From positions 1 through 5,995 of the forward strand of contig CAXTCI010000262.1 of assembly GCA_964242325.1 (NCBI GenBank): a stretch of 5,995 nt of DNA, in the 5' to 3' direction. The first letter of the stretch is position 1. Every line of letters starts with the position of its first letter. Source of the stretch: DASWOJ01 sp964242325. Lineage in GTDB: Bacteria; Pseudomonadota; Alphaproteobacteria; Acetobacterales; Acetobacteraceae. The notes beneath the pieces were generated by a model. That model saw only the letters and a list, made by a program, of their open reading frames with translations. It did not search any database and was not told the DNA's origin. A program made the translations under genes and the position numbers. Positions 1 through 5,554 of this stretch are shown here, piece after piece.

Positions 1-124
1 CGGTGACGAAGTCGTTGGTGTAGGTGCCGGCCTGGACCTGCACGGTGTCGCCGTCGCTTGAAGCGCTCACAGCAGCTGCAATTGTCGAGAACTGCATACC
101 AGCGCCAACGGTTAGTATCGCCAT
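1..124 (-). CDS. Right-handed beta-helix repeat protein, N-terminal fragment (runs off left edge)
   Basis: Reading leftward from an ATG at 124-122, the minus strand is open for 41 codons to the window edge. The product begins MAILTVGAGMQFSTIAAAV and continues with a DGDTVQVQAGTY-type segment. The pattern 'xxFSTIxxAV ... DGDTVxVxxGTY' is the usual opening of right-handed parallel beta-helix (pectate-lyase-fold) proteins, many of them large secreted or surface proteins of Acetobacteraceae and Methylobacterium. No classical signal peptide is present; such proteins are often exported by type I secretion from a C-terminal signal, which would lie outside the window. A GGGAGA ribosome site at 137-132, seven bases before the ATG, supports the start. 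The gene is divergent from the oxidoreductase genes and probably unrelated to them. The fold is fairly secure; the function is unknown. Confidence 0.75.
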   Translation of the reverse strand, partial: MAILTVGAGMQFSTIAAAVSASSDGDTVQVQAGTYTNDFVT

Positions 125-131
125 GTCGGAA

Positions 132-137
132 TCTCCC
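132..137 (-). promoter_or_regulatory. Shine-Dalgarno site of the beta-helix gene
   Basis: On the minus strand this reads GGGAGA, seven bases upstream of the ATG at 124. It is a strong match to the anti-SD sequence at ideal spacing and fixes the start of the fragmentary gene. Confidence 0.65.
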
Positions 138-287
138 GATGTAAGTTGACAAACAGTCACAAAATCACAGTTTGCAGATCGGGTAAGATATCATCACAGC
201 ATTCTTGCCGATGATGACAGCGCCCTCTTGAGTGATATTCCAATGATGTGGTCTGCTCGCTGTATCGTGATCGCATTGGTTGTGTAT

Positions 288-317
288 TTGGTCAAGCCGG
301 CTTTACGGTCAATTATA
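288..317 (+). promoter_or_regulatory. Possible promoter with embedded palindromic operator
   Basis: TTGGTC at 288-293 could be a -35 element. The AT-rich AATTATA at 311-317 could supply a -10 element at 17 to 18 base spacing. The spacer holds the perfect palindrome AAGCCGGCTT (294-303), and GGTCAA is repeated at 290-295 and 307-312, 17 bases apart. A dyad in this position is where a repressor would commonly bind. It lies about 135 bases upstream of the iorA-like start, which would leave a long leader. The -10 match is poor, and alphaproteobacterial promoters are weakly conserved, so this is a suggestion only. Confidence 0.25.
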
Positions 318-453
318 CATTTCTTAGCCATACCAATCGTTCGTTCTGCGACCCTTACCGAAACCGGTTGCGTCCTCGGTCCGCTTCCGCGTTAAGGTGC
401 GCTGCCAAGCTCGGGCAATCCGCCCAGGGACCACTCGTGATGGGGCGCATGGG

Positions 454-900
454 ATGAAGCTGGACATTAACGGCCAGGTGCACGACGTGGACGTGGACCC
501 TGCGACCCCTCTGTTGTGGGTGCTGCGCGATACGTTGGGCATGACGGGCACCAAGTATGGCTGCGGCATCGCCCAGTGCGGCGCATGCACCGTCCATCTG
601 GACGGCGCGCCGACCCGGTCCTGCCAGCTTGCGGCCGGCGACGTGCAGGGCAAGGTCGTCACCATCGAGGGGTTGTCGCCCGACAGCACCCATCCGGTGC
701 AGCTTGCCTGGATGGCGCACCAAGTGCCGCAGTGCGGATACTGCCAGTCTGGTCAGATCATGGCGGCAGTGGCCTTGCTGCGCGACACTCCGGCCCCCAC
801 GGATGCCGACATCAACGACGCCATGACCAATATCTGTCGCTGCGGCACCTATGGCCGCATTCGCGCCGCCATCCATAGCGCCGCCAGCGGGAAGGCATAG
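454..900 (+). CDS. (2Fe-2S)-binding small subunit of a molybdenum hydroxylase, IorA-like
   Basis: This 148-residue electron-transfer subunit belongs to the xanthine dehydrogenase/aldehyde oxidase family and is closest in style to the alpha subunit of isoquinoline 1-oxidoreductase. An N-terminal plant-ferredoxin-like domain carries Cys37, Cys42, Cys45 and Cys57 (C-x4-C-x2-C-x11-C). The C-terminal helical domain carries Cys94, Cys97, Cys128 and Cys130 (CGYC ... CRC). Together these are the ligands for two [2Fe-2S] clusters that carry electrons from the molybdenum site to an acceptor. The ATG at 454 is chosen because MKLDINGQ matches the usual family start; an in-frame GTG at 397 would add 19 unfamiliar residues and has no good ribosome site. 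There is no signal peptide, so the protein is probably exported bound to the Tat-bearing large subunit. The large-subunit gene follows after 3 bases. The substrate cannot be read from the sequence. Confidence 0.93.
   Translation: MKLDINGQVHDVDVDPATPLLWVLRDTLGMTGTKYGCGIAQCGACTVHLDGAPTRSCQLAAGDVQGKVVTIEGLSPDSTHPVQLAWMAHQVPQCGYCQSGQIMAAVALLRDTPAPTDADINDAMTNICRCGTYGRIRAAIHSAASGKA
889..895 (+). promoter_or_regulatory. Shine-Dalgarno site of the molybdopterin subunit gene
   Basis: GGGAAGG lies 8 bases before the ATG at 904 and 17 bases before the alternative in-frame ATG at 913. It therefore favours 904 as the start. Confidence 0.6.
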
Positions 901-903
901 GCC

Positions 904-3081
904 ATGACGCACATGACCCCCCAGTTGAACAGGCGCGCCTTCCTGGTGTCTGCGTCCGCCGGGGCGATGACCCTTGCCTGGCCCGGCGCCCTGCCCACTG
1001 CGGCCGAGGCTGCACCCGCCGCTGGCGCCGTGCCGGTCGGCATCTGGGCCACCATCGCACCGGACGACACCATTACAATACGCATTGCCCGGTCCGAGAT
1101 GGGCCAAGGTACCATGACCGGCCTGGCCCAGCTCGTCGCCGACGAGCTGGAGGCGGATTGGGGCCGCGTGCGGGCCGAGTACGTGGCGCCAGAGGTGAAC
1201 CTGGCCAGCAAGCGCGCCTGGGGCGACATGCTGACCGGCGGCAGCCGTGGCCTACGCACATCAGTGGATTATGTCCGGCAGGGTGGGGCCGCGGCGCGCA
1301 CGATGCTGGTCCAGGCCGCCGCCACCCGCTGGGGCGTGCCGGCCAGCGAATGCGTGGCGCGGGACAGCGTCGTCCGGCATGCCGCCAGCAACCGCAGCCT
1401 ACGCTACGGCGAGCTGGCCGCCGACGCCGCCAAGCTGCCGGTGCCCAAGGACGTGCCGCTCAAGGAGCCGGCGGAGTGGCGCATCATCGGCAAGCCGCTG
1501 CCTCGGCTGGACACGGCGCCCAAGGTGAACGGAAGCGAAACCTACGCGATGGACGTGCGGTTGCCGGGCATGCTGCAGGCAGCCATCGCGCAGTGCCCGG
1601 TGTTCGGCGGCAAGGTGGGGTCGTTCGATGCCGCCAGGGTGAAGGCCATGCCCGGGGTGCGCCATGTCCTGCCGGTGGGGGACAACGCCGTGGCCGTGGT
1701 GGCCGACACCTGGTGGCAGGCGAAGACCGCATTGGAAAAGCTGCCCATCACCTGGGACGAGGGTCCGAATGCCGCCGTCAGCAGCGACACCATCGCTGGC
1801 CGGCTGCATGAAGGGCTGGATGCCACGGACGCCTTCGTCGGCCACAGGATCGGCGATGCACCGGCGGCGTTGGCGTCGGCCACGCGCAAGGTCACGGCGG
1901 ACTATGGCACTCCGTTCCTGAATCACGCCACGCTGGAGCCGATGAACTGCACGGCGCAGGTGACTCATGGTGAAGGCGGGGGCGACCGGGTGGAGGTCTG
2001 GGTCGGCACCCAGAACGGCGATGCCACCCTGGCCGCGGCGGCGGAAGCCGGCGGCGTGCCGCTTTCGAACGTCAAGGTGAACAAGTATATCCTGGGCGGC
2101 GGGTTTGGCCGGCGCGGGTTCCAGGACTACACGCGGCAGGCGGTGCTGCTGGCCAAGCAACTGCCGGGCACGCCAGTTAAACTGATCTGGTCGCGTGAAG
2201 AGGACATGCAGCACGGGTACTACCGCCCGATCACGCAGGCCCGCATGACCGGGGCGCTGGACGACAAGGGAAATCTGGTGGCGCTGTCCATGCGGATCAG
2301 CGGGCAGAGCATCGCCGCCACCTTGCAGCCGACGCGGACGGGCATGGACCCGCAGCAGTTCCAAGGGCTGCTGGCGGACGAGTTCGGCTACCTCGCCATC
2401 CCCAACCTGCTGATCGACCACGCGATGCGGAACACGCATGTGCCGGTGGGGTTCTGGCGCGGGGTGAACCACAACCAGAATGCGGTTTACCTTGAGTGCT
2501 TCATGGATGAGCTGGCCCATGCCGCCGGGCGGGACCCGCTGGAGTTCCGGCGCTCGCTGATGGCGCGCAATCCGAGGCACCTGGCGGTGCTGAACGCGGT
2601 GGCGGAGCGGGCGGGCTGGGGAATGCCGGCTCCGGCGGGGGTGTTCCGGGGGCTGTGCCAGAACGCCGGGTTCGGCAGCTACACCGCGGCTTGCGCCGAG
2701 GTTTCGGTGTCAGATAAGGGCGAGCTGACGGTGCACCGCATCGTCGCCGCAACCGATCCCGGAACGGCGGTGAACCCGGACCAGATCAACGCGCAGGTGG
2801 CGGGCAGCTTTGCCTATGGGCTGGGTGCCACCTTGTATGGAGAGAACACGGTCGAGAAGGGGCGGATGGTGGAGGCCAACTTCGACACCTACCAGGTGCT
2901 GCGGATGGCGGAGATGCCTGTCGTGGAGACGATCCTGATGCCGTCCGGTGGGTTCTGGGGCGGGGTCGGGGAGCCGACGATTACCGTGGCGGCGCCAGCG
3001 GTGCTGAACGCGATCTTTGCCGCGACGGGCACGCGGGTCCGGCAGTTGCCGATCAAGAACCAGGATTTGCGGAAGGCATGA
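904..3081 (+). CDS. Molybdopterin-binding large subunit of a periplasmic molybdenum hydroxylase, IorB-like
   Basis: This 725-residue catalytic subunit of the xanthine dehydrogenase family is of the IorB (isoquinoline 1-oxidoreductase beta) type. Such enzymes hydroxylate N-heterocycles or oxidise aldehydes using water-derived oxygen. Residues 8-15 contain the Tat motif NRRAFLV, followed by a hydrophobic stretch and a likely cleavage at AEA near residue 36, so the enzyme is predicted to be folded in the cytoplasm and exported with its small subunit. The a/b-hammerhead domain lies around residues 207-287. The molybdopterin loop GGGFGRR is at 398-404, the conserved segment FWRGVNHNQN begins at residue 517, and the C-terminal GVGEP carries the expected catalytic base Glu690. 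Length and motifs look intact. It forms an operon with the small subunit. An electron-accepting cytochrome is usual for this type; the cytochrome after the gap might serve, but it looks more like FccA. The substrate is unknown. Confidence 0.93.
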   Translation: MTHMTPQLNRRAFLVSASAGAMTLAWPGALPTAAEAAPAAGAVPVGIWATIAPDDTITIRIARSEMGQGTMTGLAQLVADELEADWGRVRAEYVAPEVNLASKRAWGDMLTGGSRGLRTSVDYVRQGGAAARTMLVQAAATRWGVPASECVARDSVVRHAASNRSLRYGELAADAAKLPVPKDVPLKEPAEWRIIGKPLPRLDTAPKVNGSETYAMDVRLPGMLQAAIAQCPVFGGKVGSFDAARVKAMPGVRHVLPVGDNAVAVVADTWWQAKTALEKLPITWDEGPNAAVSSDTIAGRLHEGLDATDAFVGHRIGDAPAALASATRKVTADYGTPFLNHATLEPMNCTAQVTHGEGGGDRVEVWVGTQNGDATLAAAAEAGGVPLSNVKVNKYILGGGFGRRGFQDYTRQAVLLAKQLPGTPVKLIWSREEDMQHGYYRPITQARMTGALDDKGNLVALSMRISGQSIAATLQPTRTGMDPQQFQGLLADEFGYLAIPNLLIDHAMRNTHVPVGFWRGVNHNQNAVYLECFMDELAHAAGRDPLEFRRSLMARNPRHLAVLNAVAERAGWGMPAPAGVFRGLCQNAGFGSYTAACAEVSVSDKGELTVHRIVAATDPGTAVNPDQINAQVAGSFAYGLGATLYGENTVEKGRMVEANFDTYQVLRMAEMPVVETILMPSGGFWGGVGEPTITVAAPAVLNAIFAATGTRVRQLPIKNQDLRKA

Positions 3082-3189
3082 GGCTGGACGTGCTGCGCAG
3101 TTTGGGGCGGGAGATGTGGGATGGAGCAGCTCTGGGTGTGCCGCGAGCCGCCGAGTTGAAGATGCCGCCCTGCTCCCTCTCCCTCCGGG
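3082..3189. other. Non-coding stretch before the gap, ending in a pyrimidine-rich possible repeat arm
   Basis: The 108 bases after the large-subunit stop show no convincing gene. An ATG at 3078 overlaps the stop and stays open for 37 codons into the N run, but the translation has neither a signal peptide nor a recognisable domain. The last 20 or so bases end CTCCCTCTCCCTCCGGG, which looks like the left arm and loop of the C/G-rich hairpin repeats that are common between genes in GC-rich proteobacteria. The matching right arm, if present, would be in the gap, so neither a repeat nor a terminator can be confirmed. Confidence 0.4.
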
Positions 3190-3289
3190 NNNNNNNNNNN
3201 NNNNNNNNNNNNNNNNNNNNNNNNNNNNNNNNNNNNNNNNNNNNNNNNNNNNNNNNNNNNNNNNNNNNNNNNNNNNNNNNNNNNNNNNN
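3190..3289. other. Assembly gap of exactly 100 N
   Basis: The run is exactly 100 undetermined bases, the conventional placeholder for a scaffold gap of unknown size. It removes the 5' end of the cytochrome gene. It may conceal a terminator, a promoter, or additional genes between the molybdenum hydroxylase and the sulfur-oxidation genes. Reading frames drawn through it are meaningless. Confidence 0.97.
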
Positions 3290-3487
3290 GCTTCGTCTTG
3301 TACTGGATGCCACATGCCGGGGGCGGGGGTTGGGGTGCTGCAAGGGCGACCTGCGGCTGAGACTGCGGGGGAGATGGAGGCGTTCCGCTCTGGGGCGCGC
3401 CCGGCTACGCTGATGAACCGCATCGTGCGTGGGTTCACGCCGGACGAGGTTCGTGCGCTGTCCGACTGGTTTGCGACACAGGGATGA
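3290..3487 (+). CDS. fccA: c-type cytochrome, probable FccA subunit of sulfide dehydrogenase (5' end lost in gap)
   Basis: Sixty-five codons remain, starting at the right edge of the gap and ending with TGA at 3485-3487. The first visible residues are ASSCTGCH, a haem c attachment motif (CxxCH). The C-terminal part, ATLMNRIVRGFTPDEVRALSDWFA, carries a methionine placed as the usual distal haem ligand and ends like the small monohaem cytochrome subunits of flavocytochrome c sulfide dehydrogenase. Family members begin with a signal peptide and have CxxCH soon after it, so the missing part is probably only about 30 to 45 codons. The stop overlaps the start of the flavoprotein gene as ATGA, the arrangement expected for fccA-fccB. 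FccA accepts electrons from the flavin of FccB and passes them to soluble cytochromes. The alternative is a cytochrome partner of the upstream molybdenum enzyme. Confidence 0.78.
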   Translation, partial: ASSCTGCHMPGAGVGVLQGRPAAETAGEMEAFRSGARPATLMNRIVRGFTPDEVRALSDWFATQG

Positions 3488-4722
3488 GCACTCGTCGCGC
3501 ACTCCTTGGCGGCGCGCTGGCCGTGCCTTTCCTGGCCCGGCCGGGCCAGGCCGCCGGGTCGGCACGCGTCGTGGTGGTGGGTGGCGGCTATGGCGGCGCG
3601 TCCTGCGCCCGGGCGTTGCGGCAGGCCGACCCGAAGTTGGACGTGACGCTGGTGGAGGCCAACGCCGAGTATCTGTCCTGCCCGTTCAGCAACCCGGTCG
3701 TGGCCGGGCTGCGGAAGATGGATGGGCAGCGGTTCACCTTGCGCGGCCTGGACGGCATCCGGCTGGTGCAGGCCCGTGCGACCGCCATAGACCCCGCGGC
3801 GCGGGAGGTGCGGTTCGACGGGGGCGCCCTGCCCTATGACCGCCTGGTGCTGTCGCCCGGCGTCGAGATGCGCTTCGACGCCTTGCCGGGCTATGATGCT
3901 GCTGCCGCGGAACGCTTCCCGCATGCCTGGAGCGCTGGGCCACAGACCCTGCTGCTGCGCCGGCAATTAGAGGCGCTGCCGGATGGCGGCACGGTACTAA
4001 TGTCGGTGCCTGCCAACCCCTACCGCTGCCCGCCTGGGCCGTATGAGCGCGCGAGCCTGATTGCCTGGTTCCTAAAGACACATAAACCCCGCGCCAAGCT
4101 GCTGGTGCTGGATGCGAAGGATGTGTTCTCCAAGCAGAAGCTGTTCCAGGCGGCTTGGCAGACCCTGTACCCCGACACCTTGGAGTGGGTCGGGCAGTCC
4201 GCCGGCGGGACGGTGACGGCGGTGGACCCGGACGGGACGTTGCAGACCGACTTCGGCTTGCACAAGGCGGACGTGGTGAACGTGATCCCGCCGCAACGGG
4301 CCGGGCGCATCGCGTCCGTCGCCGCGGACCGCAGCGGTTGGTGCCCGGTTGATCCCGTGACCTTTGAGAGCAAGCAGGCGCCGGGCATCCACGTGATCGG
4401 TGACGCGGCCATCATGGGGGCAATGCCCAAGTCGGCGTTTGCCGCCAATGCACAGGCCAAGGTCTGCGCCGCAGCCATTGCCGCGCTGCTGTCCGACGCG
4501 CAGCCGGAGGAGCCGCGGCTTATCAACACCTGCTACAGCCTGGTGCAGCCGGGGTATGCGATCTCGGTTGCGGGGGTGTATCGCCCGGTGCACGGCCAGT
4601 TGACGGACATCGAGGGGGCGGGCGGCACCAGCGCGCTCGATGCGCCGGCGTCCGTGCGGGCGCTGGAGGCGCAATATGCCGAGGCCTGGTATCGCACCAT
4701 CACGCTGCAAGCTTTTGGCTAG
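3484..4722 (+). CDS. fccB: Flavocytochrome c sulfide dehydrogenase, flavoprotein subunit (FccB/SoxF)
   Basis: This 412-residue periplasmic FAD protein oxidises sulfide to sulfur or polysulfide and passes electrons to the haem of FccA. It opens with a Tat signal (TRRALLGG, cleavage near residues 23-25). VVVVGGGYGG at 29-38 is the dinucleotide-binding loop. Cys66 in LSCPFSN corresponds to the cysteine that binds FAD covalently in Allochromatium vinosum FccB (mature Cys42). Cys182 (YRCPPGPYERAS) and Cys350 (NTCYS) correspond to its redox-active disulfide (Cys161 and Cys337). NVIPPQRAG, then HVIGDA at 303-308, form the second FAD-contacting part, and the C-terminal FCSD flavin-binding domain follows. 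All key residues are present and the length is normal, so an active enzyme is likely. Translation is probably coupled to the cytochrome gene through the ATGA overlap at 3484-3487; only GGG directly precedes the start. Confidence 0.95.
   Translation: MSTRRALLGGALAVPFLARPGQAAGSARVVVVGGGYGGASCARALRQADPKLDVTLVEANAEYLSCPFSNPVVAGLRKMDGQRFTLRGLDGIRLVQARATAIDPAAREVRFDGGALPYDRLVLSPGVEMRFDALPGYDAAAAERFPHAWSAGPQTLLLRRQLEALPDGGTVLMSVPANPYRCPPGPYERASLIAWFLKTHKPRAKLLVLDAKDVFSKQKLFQAAWQTLYPDTLEWVGQSAGGTVTAVDPDGTLQTDFGLHKADVVNVIPPQRAGRIASVAADRSGWCPVDPVTFESKQAPGIHVIGDAAIMGAMPKSAFAANAQAKVCAAAIAALLSDAQPEEPRLINTCYSLVQPGYAISVAGVYRPVHGQLTDIEGAGGTSALDAPASVRALEAQYAEAWYRTITLQAFG
4665..4669 (+). promoter_or_regulatory. 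Shine-Dalgarno site of soxX, inside fccB
   Basis: GGAGG lies six bases before the ATG at 4676 and decides the soxX start. The earlier in-frame ATG at 4640 has no comparable site and would add an arginine-rich N-terminus before the signal peptide. Confidence 0.65.
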
Positions 4723-5125
4723 CGCCGCGCTGCTGCTGCTGACAGCAGCGGAGATGCCGGAGCCGCTGGAAGGCTTGCAGGGCGACCCCGTGCGCGGCCA
4801 GGCCGTCGTGACCCGGCAAAGCAGCACCTGCATCCTGTGCCATGCCGGGCCGTTCCCCAACCCGCACCTGCAGGGCAATGTCGGCCCGGACCTGCATGGC
4901 GTCGGCGCCCGGCTGACGGTGGCGGAGCTGCGGGCGCAGATCGTGGATGCGCGGCGGACCAACCCTGCAAGCGTGATGCCGACGTTCTGGGGCACGGAGG
5001 GTCGCACCCGGGTCGGCCTGGCCTGGCAGGGGCGGCCCATCCTGGGGGCGCAGGAGATCGAGGACGCCGTGGCCTACTTGTCCACCTTGCGGGAACCGGC
5101 GCCCATGCCGGACGGGAAGCCATGA
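4676..5125 (+). CDS. soxX: Sulfur oxidation c-type cytochrome SoxX
   Basis: This is a 149-residue periplasmic monohaem cytochrome. SoxX normally pairs with SoxA, and SoxAX attaches thiosulfate oxidatively to the cysteine of SoxY. Residues 1-12 are a basic n-region, 13-25 (LLASAALLLLTAA) a hydrophobic signal core, and cleavage is expected near residue 25. CILCH at 52-56 is the haem site. GNVGPDLHGVGAR at 66-78 and NPASVMP at 96-102, with Met101 as the likely distal ligand, are the family hallmarks. The C-terminus (EIEDAVAYLSTL) also fits. The chosen ATG overlaps the end of fccB by 47 bases but has a GGAGG site six bases upstream. A TTG at 4715 would cut into the signal peptide and is less likely. 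The stop overlaps the soxY start as ATGA. No soxA is visible next to it. Confidence 0.92.
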   Translation: MPRPGIAPSRCKLLASAALLLLTAAEMPEPLEGLQGDPVRGQAVVTRQSSTCILCHAGPFPNPHLQGNVGPDLHGVGARLTVAELRAQIVDARRTNPASVMPTFWGTEGRTRVGLAWQGRPILGAQEIEDAVAYLSTLREPAPMPDGKP

Positions 5126-5547
5126 ACCGGCGCCGGTTCCTGGTGATGGGCGGCGCGCTGGTTGCCGCTCCCTGGCTGCCTGCCCGCGCGACGCCGGACG
5201 CCGTGGCTGCAGCCATTCGCGAGGTCACGGGGGGCATCCCGCTGCAACAGGGTGTGGTCCGGCTGGACCTGCCGATGATGGTCGAGAACGGCAACGCGGT
5301 CGGCATGACGGTCGGGGTGGACGATCCGCCGTCGCCCGTGCGGTCCCTGCATGTGTTCGCGGACGGTAACCCGTTGCCGAACGTGCTGCACGCGGTGTTT
5401 GGTCCGGCGGCGTTCCGTCCGCAGGTGATCACCCGCATCCGGCTGGCCAGTTCGCAAACCGTTCATGCCGTTGCCGTGCTGCAGGACGGCGCGTGCTGGA
5501 CGGGCAGCGTGGACCTAGTCGTCACCCTTGCCGCCTGCCTGGAGTAA
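5122..5547 (+). CDS. soxY: SoxY-like sulfur carrier with AACLE C-terminal arm
   Basis: This 141-residue protein has a Tat leader (NRRRFLVMGG, cleavage near Ala23) and the SoxY fold; TRIRLASSQTVHAVAVLQDG at 104-123 is the clearest family segment. SoxY is the carrier subunit of SoxYZ, on which sulfur intermediates are attached to a cysteine on a flexible C-terminal arm. Classical SoxY ends GGCGG. This protein ends LAACLE, with Cys139 still third from the end, so the position of the reactive thiol is kept but the flexible glycines are lost. As I recall the family models, it fits the 'SoxY-related AACIE arm protein' group, whose role is not established. The change is not a frameshift: shifted frames of the last codons do not give GGCGG. 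A second cysteine, Cys125, lies in GACWTG. The start overlaps the soxX stop, and soxZ follows after 7 bases. Confidence 0.88.
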   Translation: MNRRRFLVMGGALVAAPWLPARATPDAVAAAIREVTGGIPLQQGVVRLDLPMMVENGNAVGMTVGVDDPPSPVRSLHVFADGNPLPNVLHAVFGPAAFRPQVITRIRLASSQTVHAVAVLQDGACWTGSVDLVVTLAACLE

Positions 5548-5554
5548 GCCGCGC

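Larger units (their letters stand above)
125..453. other. Divergent intergenic region, relatively AT-rich
   Basis: These 329 bases separate the minus-strand beta-helix gene from the plus-strand oxidoreductase genes and must carry both sets of start signals. From about 140 to 360 the base composition is visibly more AT-rich than any coding part of the window. Structure seen here: a 10-base palindrome at 294-303 inside a possible promoter; GGTCAA as a direct repeat at 290-295 and 307-312; loose inverted arms ATCATC (190-195) and GATGAT (210-215); and an AACCGGTT palindrome at 362-369. Plus-strand reading frames here give low-complexity or unfamiliar protein without a convincing ribosome site, so no gene is called. 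No tRNA, insertion-sequence end or riboswitch is recognisable. Confidence 0.6.

Noticed and set aside
248..457. Plus-strand 69-codon ORF in the intergenic region
   Set aside because: It has no ribosome site, no recognisable domain, and mixed codon use. It overlaps the likely promoter region and the iorA-like start.
1399..2580. Long open frame on the minus strand (about 393 codons) opposite the molybdopterin subunit
   Set aside because: It is antisense to a gene with clear family motifs, and its translation is rich in Arg, His, Pro and Gly without any domain. This is the usual shadow frame of GC-rich coding DNA. The same applies to the minus-strand frames at 355-1107, 4072-5040 and 4719-5438.
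3078..3413. ORF reading from the ATG at 3078 through the N run
   Set aside because: The frame crosses 100 undetermined bases of unknown real length, and the visible part has no signal peptide or domain. After the gap it is not in the frame that encodes the CxxCH cytochrome.
4640..4675. Upstream ATG at 4640 as the soxX start
   Set aside because: It would place 12 mostly basic residues before the signal peptide and has no good ribosome site, whereas the ATG at 4676 has GGAGG six bases upstream.
5521..5554. Frameshift in soxY that destroyed a GGCGG ending
   Set aside because: Neither alternative frame of the 3' end encodes GGCGG, the cysteine is at the correct distance from the stop, and the Ala-Ala-Cys ending is a known paralog pattern.
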